From: Candidatus Cloacimonetes bacterium 4572_55
GTDB lineage: Bacteria; 4572-55
Length of the DNA: 64,000 nt
Assembly (NCBI GenBank): GCA_002084765.1
Contig: NBMB01000009.1
Location: 1 to 64,000 of the forward strand
Reading direction: 5' to 3'
The translations under genes and the position numbers were made by a program. Within the stretch, counting starts at the first letter, position 1. Each line of letters opens with the position of its first letter. Positions 26,946 to 36,289 of the stretch are shown one piece after another. The notes under the pieces were generated by a model. The model searched no databases. It was not told where the DNA came from and was given only the letters and a program-made list of their open reading frames with translations.

Positions 26946-27875
26946 TTATTCTATTCCAAAAAATTGATCGGCTTGTTTATTTTTTAATCTCGGATCGATC
27001 TGACAAGCCTTTTGATAATGAGACGCGCCCGCCTGTTTTTGCTTAAAACGCGTCGCCAACAGAAGAGCCAAATTGTAGTGCGCCGGAGCATAATCGGGTT
27101 TGATCTCAAGAGCTTGTTCATAATGACGTTTGGCACTCTCATAGTCCGAAAATTGTTCCTCTAACAACTGGCTGAGTTTGAAATGCGCCTGCGCATTTTT
27201 TGGATGAAGTCGAGTGGCTTCTATATAATGCTTCTTTGCCGCGTCAAAATCTTCCAACTTTTGATCCGATAAGAGAGCCAGCCGAAAATGGGCGTCCGCG
27301 TCCTTTTCATTTATCTGCAACACCTTCCGATAGTAACGCCGGGCAGATTCATAATCCTGAAAATGATTCTCCGATAGAAGTGCCAAATTATAATACGCGG
27401 TGACATGCGCGGAGTCGCAGACCGTCGCCTGGATCAGAAGCTCACGCGCCCGCTCATATTTCCCATAGCGATCTTCCAATAAAAGAGCCTGGTTGATATA
27501 CGCCTCGACATAATTCGGATCCGATTCTATAGCTTTTTTATAATGATTGATCGCTCGGTCATAATCTTGGAATCTGTTTTTAAGCAACAACGCAAAATTA
27601 TAATGCGCTTGCGAAAATTTCGGGTCAATACTCAATGCTTCCAAGTAGTGATATTTCGCAGTTTCGTAATCTTGAAACGCGTCCTCCAACAGAACTGCCA
27701 GATTATAGTGGGCGTCTGAATCTTCTGGATTGGCGTCTAGCACATTGAGATAATGCGTTTTTCGGGCTTTTGCATTCGCATAAGTTTGCTCCACAGTCGG
27801 ACGTTCCGCCGCGAGTTGAGAACCTACACCAAACCATATCAGCCCTAATATGACGAATATTCGTTTGATAAACAT
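26946..27875 (-). CDS. Secreted TPR protein
   Basis: The 309-residue product has an N-terminal signal peptide of about 22 residues (cleavage near QLAAE) and then seven or eight near-regular repeats of 36 residues. Each contains AHYNLALLLE-like and DYESAKRHYEQAL-like helices, so the mature protein is a solenoid in the periplasm. The repeats are very alike, which suggests recent internal expansion. AGGAGAAA precedes the ATG. It lies between a BatA-like gene and the lipM-like gene; no specific function can be given. Confidence 0.85.
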   Translation of the reverse strand: MFIKRIFVILGLIWFGVGSQLAAERPTVEQTYANAKARKTHYLNVLDANPEDSDAHYNLAVLLEDAFQDYETAKYHYLEALSIDPKFSQAHYNFALLLKNRFQDYDRAINHYKKAIESDPNYVEAYINQALLLEDRYGKYERARELLIQATVCDSAHVTAYYNLALLSENHFQDYESARRYYRKVLQINEKDADAHFRLALLSDQKLEDFDAAKKHYIEATRLHPKNAQAHFKLSQLLEEQFSDYESAKRHYEQALEIKPDYAPAHYNLALLLATRFKQKQAGASHYQKACQIDPRLKNKQADQFFGIE

Positions 27876-27930
27876 TTATTTTCTCCTATTCTTACAGAAT
27901 ATTTGGAAAGATTCCGAAACTATCTCGTGT

Positions 27931-30072
27931 TTATATCGCAGCTGGCGCGACTTCCAGTTTTTTCTCATAACCGATCCACCAGGCGATCAGCATCTCGGTG
28001 ATCAGCAACAAGAAAACAAACCATAGGAAAAACTTCCACAATTCTCGTCCATAGCGCGCCTGCATCGCTTGATCCTTCAACGAATCCGACCCGGTGAGCA
28101 GGGTCACATTTTGATCCGGGAAAAGATCAATCACCTTATCATTTTCGATTCGGAAGAGGTCAGACTCCTCGACGTCCACATTCACGGCAAACTGACCCAC
28201 GATCTCGCCGCCCACCCGCCAGGTATAAATCCCCGGCGCGTTTGTATCGGGTAAGCGCAGGATATTCCGTCCTTCCTTTGATTCCGGGGTCACCTCCACC
28301 ACATCATCTCCGGGTTTAATGCAAACGATTTTTGCGCCGTATGGAATATTTTCCACTTCTCTCGCCGCGGGTTCCCCCACATGCAAAGTCTGTCCTTGAT
28401 AATCGCTAAGTCCTAAAAATTGAACCATGCGGTGGATGAAGGGGACAAAAACAGACCGAATCGGCAGGTTATTCCAATCATTATCCAATGAGCTGGATAG
28501 CAGCGCGACTTTACCCTGCCCCAAACTATGCGTCAACAGCGCGGGCATTCGATTATTGTATGAAACGAGAACGTTGCTGCCCTCCTCAGGCAATAACTCA
28601 TAGCTAAAATAGGAGCGCAGAGATAGAAAAGAGTTCTCCTTTTCATTAAAAATCTGAAAAACATAATGCTCGTAATCTATTTTATCCCAGCTAAAAAAAG
28701 CTCTTTTATCACCTGTATTCTGCTCAGCACCTCGCAATGATTTGATCTTTGCCGGAGAAAAAATGGGCAAAAAAGAATCGTTGTAAAACCGCACGTCGCA
28801 TTGACTTCCCAGAACGCACATCAATCCGCCGCCTCGCTCCACAAAAGCGGATAGGAGCGATAATTCGCCCTGGTTCAGCGAGCTCACGTTAGACAAAATA
28901 ATCACCTGATAATCGCTCAACCGAAGATTTCCGAGAGCCGCCTTCTCTTTCAGGACAGGAATGATGCGCGTCTCGTTCGAGTCTAAGGGATTTAATCCGG
29001 TTGTAATAAAAAAGCCGTTTTTTTGCTCATCCGTTATCTCGTCGATCAATATCAAAGCTTTTACCTCGCCTTTGATATTGGTGGTGAAGTAGCGGCGATT
29101 GTCAATCATCAGCGCGTCATCCGGCAATTCCACAAACCCTGAATAATCTTTTGTCTCCGGGAAAGTGACGCTCACGGTTCCTTGACCATAGCTGTTCGGA
29201 GCTATCGAAACGCCGACCTGGCTTTTTTTTATTCCATTAAGGAATATCTGGAGCAATTGATTATCAACTTTTTCATTGGTCCCGTTAAAAATAGCACTGG
29301 CGAAACGAATAGGCTTGTTTGCGAAGAGCAATTGATTTTTGTAGTCCACGTTTTCGACATAAAGATTTCTTCTCCTTTTTTCTCCCATATCGATAATGAA
29401 AAGACGCGTTGGATCTTGGATTGTGGGCAGTGCAACGCCTGCAGTGTCCCAACCTACGGCTTGCATATCGGTAATTAAGTAAATTTCTTTATTGAGATTG
29501 ATCGATTTATCCGCCAACTGCGTCGCCTTGTTAATAGCCGCGATCAGATTTCCTTTTGCCGCTGAGACCTGTTTTTTGTCAACCAATTCTTGAAGCAGAG
29601 AAAAATTATGGGTCGGCTCGTCAAAAATCGGCTGGTCAGGATTGGAGGAAAAAATCAGATTAGCGTCGTCGCTTTCATTCAAAAACTCAATCAATGAAAA
29701 GGTTTTTTGACGCGCTTTATGGAAAATCGTGCCCCCAGCACTTTCATACGCCATGCTGTAGGAGTCGTCCAGAACAATAAAAACTGACGTGGCGGTATGC
29801 GCGGAGACGCTGCCTCCCGAACTTCCTTTAAACGCTGGTCTGGCAAGGGCTAATGCAAGAAAACCAATGATTAACATGCGAATAATCAATAAGATAATCT
29901 CTCGTATCCGAATCCGGCGCATCTGTTTTTTCTGGAGAGGGAGCAAATATTTCAATGTGCTGAAGAGGATCACTTTTATCCGTCGTCGATTTAACAGATG
30001 GATAAGCAGTGGAAGCAGAGCACCCAGAATTCCGATTAAAAAAGCTGAATTTAAAAAAGTTAGATCAAACAT
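27931..30072 (-). CDS. BatA-like membrane protein with von Willebrand factor A domain
   Basis: This 713-residue protein starts with the double-membrane-helix module of BatA proteins (LPLLIHLLNRRR then a second helix near 60-80). A vWA domain follows from about 95, with an intact MIDAS start DDSYSM. The middle region resembles a glutamine-amidotransferase-like fold used in related Bat proteins (about 340-560), and a last membrane helix lies near the C-terminus (about 685-705). Bat proteins are linked to stress tolerance, often with a MoxR ATPase, which is not seen here. AAAGGAC precedes the start. Confidence 0.85.
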   Translation of the reverse strand: MFDLTFLNSAFLIGILGALLPLLIHLLNRRRIKVILFSTLKYLLPLQKKQMRRIRIREIILLIIRMLIIGFLALALARPAFKGSSGGSVSAHTATSVFIVLDDSYSMAYESAGGTIFHKARQKTFSLIEFLNESDDANLIFSSNPDQPIFDEPTHNFSLLQELVDKKQVSAAKGNLIAAINKATQLADKSINLNKEIYLITDMQAVGWDTAGVALPTIQDPTRLFIIDMGEKRRRNLYVENVDYKNQLLFANKPIRFASAIFNGTNEKVDNQLLQIFLNGIKKSQVGVSIAPNSYGQGTVSVTFPETKDYSGFVELPDDALMIDNRRYFTTNIKGEVKALILIDEITDEQKNGFFITTGLNPLDSNETRIIPVLKEKAALGNLRLSDYQVIILSNVSSLNQGELSLLSAFVERGGGLMCVLGSQCDVRFYNDSFLPIFSPAKIKSLRGAEQNTGDKRAFFSWDKIDYEHYVFQIFNEKENSFLSLRSYFSYELLPEEGSNVLVSYNNRMPALLTHSLGQGKVALLSSSLDNDWNNLPIRSVFVPFIHRMVQFLGLSDYQGQTLHVGEPAAREVENIPYGAKIVCIKPGDDVVEVTPESKEGRNILRLPDTNAPGIYTWRVGGEIVGQFAVNVDVEESDLFRIENDKVIDLFPDQNVTLLTGSDSLKDQAMQARYGRELWKFFLWFVFLLLITEMLIAWWIGYEKKLEVAPAAI

Positions 30073-30151
30073 TTCTAGTCCTTTCTAGTCCTTATTCATT
30101 TCTATTCATATTTACATCGTGATCTTGTTTGACGTATATCGAAAAAAAGAA

Positions 30152-30180
30152 TTGACAGATCACGAAATACATTATAGATT
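30152..30180 (+). promoter_or_regulatory. Possible promoter for the STAS gene
   Basis: TTGACA at 30152-30157 is followed by the overlapping hexamers TATAGA (15-base spacing) and TAGATT (17-base spacing, ending at 30180), about 40 bases before the ATG at 30219. The -10 is ambiguous. Confidence 0.35.
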
Positions 30181-30218
30181 ACAAGTTATTTTTATTTTTA
30201 CACTGGGAGTTTTTTCTT

Positions 30219-30611
30219 ATGGATAAAAAAACGGACGAGATTCGGATCGAAATCATCACCCGTTTGACCAAACCGATACCCACGCTTATGCTGCGTGTTT
30301 CAGGTAAGTTGGACTCGACAACGGTTGAAAAATTTTCAAAAAAAATTCGCGGCTATATGGAAGATCGCACGATCGGTTTTGTTCTTAATTTTCAAAAATT
30401 GGAATATGTCAACAGCACAGCATTGAGAGAGATTCTCAAAATCCATCACGAACTCAAAAAAAAGAACGGGTTTGTCTCTTTTTTATCGGTCAACGACAAT
30501 ATATCCGACGTTATCAGTTTGGTTGGTATCAGCGAAGTGATACCGGTCTATGACAGCAACCAAGCCTTCTTGAACGCTATCCAAAAGCAGAAAGAGCCTT
30601 ATACGGCATGA
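30219..30611 (+). CDS. STAS-domain protein (anti-sigma factor antagonist type)
   Basis: This is a single-domain cytoplasmic protein of 130 residues with the SpoIIAA/RsbV fold. The strand-loop-helix FVLNFQKLEYVNSTALREIL carries the usual phospho-acceptor position (NSTAL, Ser or Thr near residue 66). Such proteins release a sigma factor or another partner by binding an anti-sigma kinase; none is encoded nearby. GGGAG lies before the ATG. It is divergent from the BatA-like gene and convergent with xerD. Confidence 0.88.
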   Translation: MDKKTDEIRIEIITRLTKPIPTLMLRVSGKLDSTTVEKFSKKIRGYMEDRTIGFVLNFQKLEYVNSTALREILKIHHELKKKNGFVSFLSVNDNISDVISLVGISEVIPVYDSNQAFLNAIQKQKEPYTA

Positions 30612-30658
30612 CCCGCTTTCAAGAAATTTTGGCTTACTCCACCGCGATTCGATTTGTT

Positions 30659-31543
30659 TCAAGCTCGAGGATGATAATTTCGATGAATTTCCTTCAGATA
30701 CGCGCGATCAAGGTGGGTATAAATTTCTGTCGTAGAAATATCGGCGTGACCCAACATTTCCTGAATCGCTCGTAAGTTTGCTCCGCCTTCCAAAAGATGG
30801 GTGGCAAAGCTGTGTCGGAGAGTGTGTGGTGTGACCTTCTTGTCAATATTGGCTTTCAAGCTGTATTTACGGAGAATTTTCCAATATCCCATCCGAGTTA
30901 AAGGCTTTCCGCGCCAGTTCACAAAAAACATATCCGTTGGGCTCTTTGCCGTCAACTGAGGACGCGCTTTATCCCGATATTCAATCGCTCGATTTAAAGC
31001 CGCGTTGCCGAACGGGACAATCCGTTCCTTGTTTCCTTTACCGGTAAATCTCAAAAACTGTCGTTCCCAAAAAATATTTCCCATTTTGAGAGATATCAGC
31101 TCGGAAACGCGTAAGCCGGACGCATAAGCAAGCTCCATCATAGCGCGGTCTCTTTTCCCTAATTGTGTGTTCATATCCGGTTGTGACAACAGCTTCTCGA
31201 CCTCCCGAGCTGTGAGGACCACCGGCAACTTACGCCACAGTTTGGGCGCGTCGATATGCGCGGTTGGATCGTGCGTAATATGTTCTTCTTCGATCAAAAA
31301 GTGATAGAAGACGCGAACCGCGGAAAGATTGCGGGCTAAGGAAGGCGCGGACAACCCCAACTTTTTCAGAAAAATAATGAAGTCAATCACCTCTTCTTGA
31401 GAGGCTTGATCAAAAACTTTTTTCTGACTTTGCAGAAAATCGAGATAGCGTCTCACATCGTGACGATACGCCTCAAAGGTGTTGGACGCTGTGTTTTTCT
31501 CCACGATCAAATACGTCAGAAAATTGCTCAGATATTCCGACAT
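30659..31543 (-). CDS. xerD: Tyrosine recombinase XerC/XerD
   Basis: The product has about 294 residues and a full set of catalytic residues: Arg in SGLRVSEL, Lys in TGKGNKERIV, HxxR in HTLRHSFATHLLEGG, His in LGHADISTTEIY and Tyr in IYTHLD. The N-terminal SAM-like domain (about 1-95) is also typical. XerC and XerD resolve chromosome dimers at dif with FtsK. The absence of nearby mobile genes and the location next to mreC argue for the housekeeping enzyme; whether it is XerC or XerD cannot be settled from sequence alone. I chose the ATG at 31543, after GGTGGGGTCC. Confidence 0.9.
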   Translation of the reverse strand: MSEYLSNFLTYLIVEKNTASNTFEAYRHDVRRYLDFLQSQKKVFDQASQEEVIDFIIFLKKLGLSAPSLARNLSAVRVFYHFLIEEEHITHDPTAHIDAPKLWRKLPVVLTAREVEKLLSQPDMNTQLGKRDRAMMELAYASGLRVSELISLKMGNIFWERQFLRFTGKGNKERIVPFGNAALNRAIEYRDKARPQLTAKSPTDMFFVNWRGKPLTRMGYWKILRKYSLKANIDKKVTPHTLRHSFATHLLEGGANLRAIQEMLGHADISTTEIYTHLDRAYLKEIHRNYHPRA

Positions 31544-31557
31544 GGACCCCACCGATG

Positions 31558-32496
31558 TTAACGCCACCGCCGCCGAATTTTAAGCTCCGGAAATACAATA
31601 CTGTCCTGTTCCACTTTTTCTTGATGTAAGGCGATCCGAGCGTCGCCCCGTCTAGACGTGGGAGGTTCAACCTCTTCCTCGACAATGATCGTCGGCGGGG
31701 GATTTATCAAATCCGGAGATACCACGATCACCTCTTCAATTCCGTTCAAATTTTCGAAAAGCGAGACCTGCGCGTGCATGCCTTGACGTTCGTCGCTAAA
31801 ACTGACCGTATCAATGATCCCGACAGGTAAATTCCTCTGGAACACGCCGCCATAACCGGATGTGACCAGCGAATCGCCTTTAGCCACATTGGCGCGGGGC
31901 GGCAGGTAAATCAACTCGTATTTATCGACCTTCCAGACTAAAATCCCCACTTCCCGACTACGGGTATCAATCACGCTGACCCGACAGTTTCGATCCTGCA
32001 ATAGCTGGACAATGGTCTCGGATCCCCTGACAACAAGCGTTTTGCCTACAATCCCACGGTGGGTCATCACTCCCCAATTGCGCTGCACCCCGTCCCGATT
32101 TCCTTTGTTGATCAGAACGGATTTTTCTGGTCGAGAGATGTCATATCCGATTACCCGCGCGGTATAAAAGTGATAAGAAAGGTGCTCCCCGCACTCCAGC
32201 AATTCAGATAGCCGTTGATTTTCTCTGGTAAGACCCATTAAATTCGCATTTTCTAACGTCATCCGAGCGACAATATCTTTTAACGCCCGATTCTCTTGCC
32301 TCAATGTTTTTATTTCAGAAAAATTATAGATTGTTTTTTGGGATAGCATCATCAGCGGATAGCTGACAACTCGAGAGATACCCTGTTTGCGATTCAGGGG
32401 CTGGGATATCAATATCAACGATATGGCGAGTAAAATAACGAAAATTATCCCTTTATGAGATTTTTTAAATATATATCTGATTCCATTAGAACGCAT
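31558..32496 (-). CDS. mreC: Rod-shape-determining protein MreC
   Basis: This roughly 312-residue bitopic membrane protein belongs to the elongasome that guides lateral wall synthesis. It has a short cytoplasmic N-terminus, one membrane helix (about 15-33), a coiled coil (about 60-100) and the beta-rich MreC core with RVIGYDISRPEKSVLINKG and LVTSGYGGVFQRNLPVG. A C-terminal tail of about 40 residues is proline- and glutamate-rich (VEEEVEPPTSRRGDA). I chose the ATG at 32496, 20 bases after the phoH stop; a longer start would overlap phoH. No mreB or mreD lies next to it. Confidence 0.88.
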   Translation of the reverse strand: MRSNGIRYIFKKSHKGIIFVILLAISLILISQPLNRKQGISRVVSYPLMMLSQKTIYNFSEIKTLRQENRALKDIVARMTLENANLMGLTRENQRLSELLECGEHLSYHFYTARVIGYDISRPEKSVLINKGNRDGVQRNWGVMTHRGIVGKTLVVRGSETIVQLLQDRNCRVSVIDTRSREVGILVWKVDKYELIYLPPRANVAKGDSLVTSGYGGVFQRNLPVGIIDTVSFSDERQGMHAQVSLFENLNGIEEVIVVSPDLINPPPTIIVEEEVEPPTSRRGDARIALHQEKVEQDSIVFPELKIRRRWR

Positions 32497-32515
32497 AACA
32501 AAATGTCCCTGTTTA

Positions 32516-33523
32516 TCAGTGAATGGGTGATTCGTTTTCGTTAGTGTCCAAGGCCGCTTCATATTCACCGAAGGCATGAATAATTTTTTGTACCAGAGAA
32601 TGTCTGACCACATCTGCGTCGGTAAAGTGGATATAAGAGATACCCGGAATTTGCATCAGGACGCCTTGAATTTGCAGCAACCCTGACCTTTGCTTATACT
32701 CCAGATCAATTTGTGTGATATCGCCGGTAATGACCGCCTTCGAGTTATAACCCAATCGGGTCAAAAACATCTTCATTTGAGTCAGAGTCGTATTTTGCGC
32801 CTCGTCCAAAACAATAAAAGAGTCATTCAGGGTGCGTCCCCGCATGAATGCCAATGGCGCAACCTCGATCATTCCCGACTGCAATGAGCGTGGAATTCGA
32901 TCAATGGGCATCATATCATGCAACGCGTCATAGAGGGGGCGCAAATACGGGTCAATTTTTTCCTGCAGATCTCCGGGCAAAAACCCCAGACTTTCACCCG
33001 CTTCCACCGCGGGGCGTGTGAGGATAATCCGATCCACTTCTTTTTTTTTCAGAGAGAAGAGAGCCATTGCCATAGCCAGGTAGGTTTTGCCTGTTCCCGC
33101 GGGACCGATTCCGAATACAATATCATTATCACGGATCGCTTGCAAATATCTCTCTTGCATGGGAGTCTTGGCACCGACTAATCCTTTTTTTGTCGGAATG
33201 AGGATAGATTTGCTGTCCCGAATGAATTGTGGCTTAGCTGTCGGTGTTGGTTGATTCACTTGCTCGATCATCTTACGCAGGTCTGGTTTGTTAAGGATAT
33301 CTCCTCGTTCGATACGACCGATTATATTGGAAAAAAGATCGACCACCTTTTTGACCGTGTCTCGGTCGCCAGAGACGATCAACTTATTCCCTCTCGCCGT
33401 GATCTGGCATGGAAAAGCGTTTCGAATTTTTCGTAAAAATTGATCATTTTCTCCAAATAGAAGAAGATGATCAACGCCTTCTAACAGGAGTGATACCCGA
33501 TAGTTGTCTTGATTATTTTTCAA
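32516..33523 (-). CDS. phoH: PhoH-family ATPase (PhoL/YbeZ type)
   Basis: The 335-residue cytoplasmic protein has an N-terminal KH-like region (about 15-75) and a P-loop ATPase core. Walker A is GPAGTGKTYLA near 145 and Walker B is SFIVLDEAQN near 235, followed by ITGDITQIDL. In other bacteria PhoL/YbeZ works with the YbeY endoribonuclease in RNA metabolism; no ybeY is adjacent. The start codon is TTG at 33523 after a weak AAGGCTC site. It is the first gene of phoH-mreC-xerD, and a terminator-like hairpin lies upstream. Confidence 0.9.
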   Translation of the reverse strand: MKNNQDNYRVSLLLEGVDHLLLFGENDQFLRKIRNAFPCQITARGNKLIVSGDRDTVKKVVDLFSNIIGRIERGDILNKPDLRKMIEQVNQPTPTAKPQFIRDSKSILIPTKKGLVGAKTPMQERYLQAIRDNDIVFGIGPAGTGKTYLAMAMALFSLKKKEVDRIILTRPAVEAGESLGFLPGDLQEKIDPYLRPLYDALHDMMPIDRIPRSLQSGMIEVAPLAFMRGRTLNDSFIVLDEAQNTTLTQMKMFLTRLGYNSKAVITGDITQIDLEYKQRSGLLQIQGVLMQIPGISYIHFTDADVVRHSLVQKIIHAFGEYEAALDTNENESPIH

Positions 33524-33560
33524 TAAGTGAGCCTTATTCTATAACAATTAAAATAACAAT

Positions 33561-33597
33561 AAAAGCCCTTGACAGAGAGATACTATCAGGGGCTTTT
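33561..33597 (-). terminator. Rho-independent terminator of the LysM operon
   Basis: AAAAGCCC (33561-33568) pairs with GGGCTTTT (33590-33597), with extra TGA/TCA pairing inside. On the minus strand it is followed by a U-rich tract. It lies 50 bases after the stop of the LysM gene. Confidence 0.75.
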
Positions 33598-33646
33598 AAA
33601 TTATCATTAAAGTATAAAGCGTTCATATTCGGAATTGATTTCAGAG

Positions 33647-34483
33647 CTACCGAGGGATGGTAAGAACCTGCTTTGGATAGATCAAGTCAGGGTCTTTGAT
33701 CTGATCTCGGTTTGCTTCATAAATTTTCGCCCACTCTCGATTTGCGTCATAAACTTCGTCATATCCGGCGATTTTCCAAAGGGATTCACCTTTGTAAACT
33801 GTCCAACTGTTGACAACGCCGCGAGGTATTTTCAACACCCAACCTGGGTAAATCAGGCTCGGGTTTTTGATTTTATCTCGATTGGCTCGATAGATACGGG
33901 GCCATTTCAGCGGATCGCTGTAAATCTGGTCATAACCGGAAATGATGTAGAGACATTCGTCTTTCTTTACGGTCCAGGTAGTCGGTAGCTTTAAGCCTTC
34001 CCGCAAGTCCGCCAATCTGCCTTCCAGTTCAGCGATCTTTTCCTGATTTTCCGGCTTTTCCGCGCCGTTATAGCCTTTAATATCTCGCAGGCGTCCCTCG
34101 AATTCCGTAATTTTTGACTCATTAGAAATCAATTGATCATAGGACATATTTTCCATCCTGGTAATTTCTTTATCAAGACAGATCAGTTCGTATGTCACGA
34201 GTTCCGGCTCAATCTCCTGAATTTGGGCTTTTAATTGGGAGATTTCCGCTTGAATCGGCTCGACTTGCTGCGCGTAATCCGCAGCCATCTCTTTCCACTT
34301 TTCTAAATCCGCTTCCAGTTGATCCCAGTAGGCTTTTGCCTCATCCATGCTGAGTTCCTTGTATTCTTCCGAAGAATAATGCGGAAGATTCGGAGCTTGT
34401 TGAGCCAAGATGGGCGCGCTTAACGCGATCAAGCATAGCACGAGAAAAGAAATGATCATAATGTGATTGGATTGCTTTTTCAT
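33647..34483 (-). CDS. Secreted protein with coiled coil and two LysM domains
   Basis: This 278-residue protein has a signal peptide ending near ILAQQAP, a long coiled-coil-rich region (about 35-165) and two C-terminal LysM domains. The LysM copies start at TWTVKKDECLYIISG and SWTVYKGESLWKIAG, each ending in an IYP-W/Q-VL-IPR pattern. LysM binds glucan chains of peptidoglycan, so it is probably a periplasmic wall-bound scaffold. An AAGGAG site precedes the ATG. It starts 3 bases after the small lipoprotein gene upstream, which also has a coiled coil. Confidence 0.87.
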   Translation of the reverse strand: MKKQSNHIMIISFLVLCLIALSAPILAQQAPNLPHYSSEEYKELSMDEAKAYWDQLEADLEKWKEMAADYAQQVEPIQAEISQLKAQIQEIEPELVTYELICLDKEITRMENMSYDQLISNESKITEFEGRLRDIKGYNGAEKPENQEKIAELEGRLADLREGLKLPTTWTVKKDECLYIISGYDQIYSDPLKWPRIYRANRDKIKNPSLIYPGWVLKIPRGVVNSWTVYKGESLWKIAGYDEVYDANREWAKIYEANRDQIKDPDLIYPKQVLTIPR

Positions 34484-34486
34484 TTC

Positions 34487-34738
34487 TTAATCTCCTTCCT
34501 CTTCCGCGCATTCTTTGGCGCGATCCAGTTTTTCTTGTTTCTCTTTCAGATCAGCATTCAGCATATCTCGTTCTTTTTCCAACGATTCCAAATTTTCCTT
34601 TGCCTCCATTGCCTCACGATATGCACCGTCAACCTCGTCAGCGCCGATGGGCGGAGGCGGGGGGCCTTTTGTGCATCCCTGAAAGATGAAGGCAAATAAG
34701 GCAAAAAGGATTAAACAGGAAATGAACTTTTTCCGCAT
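34487..34738 (-). CDS. Small coiled-coil lipoprotein
   Basis: This 83-residue protein has a lipoprotein signal peptide (lipobox FQGC, Cys about residue 22), then a proline run (GPPPPPIG) and a heptad-rich charged helix to the C-terminus. It resembles small outer-membrane lipoproteins of the Lpp type in layout, but no homology can be claimed. GAGAGGAGG precedes the ATG. With the LysM gene it forms a two-gene envelope operon. Confidence 0.82.
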   Translation of the reverse strand: MRKKFISCLILFALFAFIFQGCTKGPPPPPIGADEVDGAYREAMEAKENLESLEKERDMLNADLKEKQEKLDRAKECAEEEGD

Positions 34739-35007
34739 GCGGTTATCCTCCTCTCAATGTTGATTATTTTAAATTTAGCATCTTATTAGAAAATATTAAT
34801 TTGCTCCGATATTATCTATCAGAAGCTCCACATAGCTAATAATAGATATTGTTAAAAATATTGTCAAGAAAAAAATGAAATCGTTCAAAAATAGATTATT
34901 CGATTCATCATAAAATTTAATTCAGATCGTTTTTTATATATTTTAGTAGACTGTGATATATAGAGTTATAATCTCTCTATTTCATAAAATATTATTAGGA
35001 CTGGAAA

Positions 35008-36222
35008 TCATTCGGGATACGATTTCCGATAAAATCGCAGCATGATTGATAGTGAAATAAATAAGCCGAAAAAAGCTAAGGGCAGAAAACCAAACTGATC
35101 GACCAACCTTCCTATCAGCGGCGCGAAAAGCATGGTCCCTACAGATTTGGATTGTGATTCGATAGAGAGCATGGTCGCCCCTTTGTCCGAGGTCGAGTGG
35201 TCGTCGAATCGGCTGACAATGAGGGGACGCCAGAAGTTTTGAACTATTGCCATCATTAAAAAAGAGGCAATTATCAATCCGTCCCAGTCAAGGAGAAAAC
35301 CAGGGACTAAAACGATAAATAGACTGAGATAAATCTGCCATAAAAATTTGGACGCATGCTCCGCGCTTTTTTTTAAAGCGACCAAACGGTGAGCTTGTCT
35401 GGACGCGACGCTGGAGAGAAGATGTAGGATGAAATAGACGATTCCGATCAAAATCGCGGAGCGCTTGATTTGCATGAGACCGACTAAGATTGGCAAAGTG
35501 AGCGCGGTCTGTTGCAGGATCGGCTGTAAGTAGCTTTTGTTGATCTTGAAAAGTCCTCCAAATCCCATAGATTCGATGATCAGACGACGGATCGACACGC
35601 GCTTCCAAGCTTGATTAATTGACGCCCAAAAATGATCGATGATTTTGCTTAATGATAGCTCGACCTTGCTTTGTCCGTCCAGATAGGCAGGATATCCGAG
35701 AAAGTTGATAATTGCCAAAATATAGGGCGGGATCGAAAACCAAAAGATGCTCGCATAGTCGCCTGTGTAAAAAACCAAACCCGTCGCGACAAGAACAGAT
35801 AGCGCGGATCCGATTTTTGACCAGGAACGGGTGAAACCATAGACCATGGTCTTTTTTTTGGTCTGACCTTCTGATTCCAACCAGTTGAAAATCATAGCTT
35901 TGTGCGTGCCCGTTCGAAAAGCTTCGCCTATGGCAAAGAAAAAAACAGCGGTCGTCAATAGGATCATGGAGTGACTTAACGCAAAGAGCACAAATGAGAT
36001 AATGTAACTGATAAAGGAGAGAATCATGGCTCGCCGTCGTCCGTACAGATCCGCAGCCGCGCCGCTCGGTATCTCCATAAGATTTATGCACCCTTCCTGA
36101 AATCCGATCAACAATCCGATTTGAAAAAAATCGAGCCCTTTCTCCAAAAGAATAAGGATGAGAAAAGGCTCGAAATACCGCTGATTTTTTAGAAAACCAT
36201 AGAGAGAGAAACGATGGAGCAT
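35008..36222 (-). CDS. MFS transporter
   Basis: The product has about 404 residues and 11-12 membrane helices. MFS loop motifs are seen near the N-terminus (IPSGAAADLYGRRRAM, the loop 2-3 motif A), and a central cytoplasmic loop separates the halves. It belongs to the MFS_1 group with no readable substrate. I chose the ATG at 36222; extending further upstream would run through the terminator hairpin at 36241-36274. A 269-base AT-rich spacer without features follows the gene. Confidence 0.82.
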   Translation of the reverse strand: MLHRFSLYGFLKNQRYFEPFLILILLEKGLDFFQIGLLIGFQEGCINLMEIPSGAAADLYGRRRAMILSFISYIISFVLFALSHSMILLTTAVFFFAIGEAFRTGTHKAMIFNWLESEGQTKKKTMVYGFTRSWSKIGSALSVLVATGLVFYTGDYASIFWFSIPPYILAIINFLGYPAYLDGQSKVELSLSKIIDHFWASINQAWKRVSIRRLIIESMGFGGLFKINKSYLQPILQQTALTLPILVGLMQIKRSAILIGIVYFILHLLSSVASRQAHRLVALKKSAEHASKFLWQIYLSLFIVLVPGFLLDWDGLIIASFLMMAIVQNFWRPLIVSRFDDHSTSDKGATMLSIESQSKSVGTMLFAPLIGRLVDQFGFLPLAFFGLFISLSIMLRFYRKSYPE

Positions 36223-36240
36223 AATAATTGAAAACTCTGA

Positions 36241-36274
36241 AAACCCTAAGGGTCTCAAAAGACCCTTAGGGTTT
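36241..36274 (-). terminator. Perfect hairpin terminator of the PKD-repeat gene
   Basis: Two 15-base arms (36241-36255 and 36260-36274) pair perfectly around a CAAA loop. On the minus strand it follows the PKD gene stop by 15 bases and is followed by a U-rich stretch. The stem is symmetrical, so it could also act on the other strand. Confidence 0.85.
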
Positions 36275-36289
36275 GGGAGGATAAAGCCG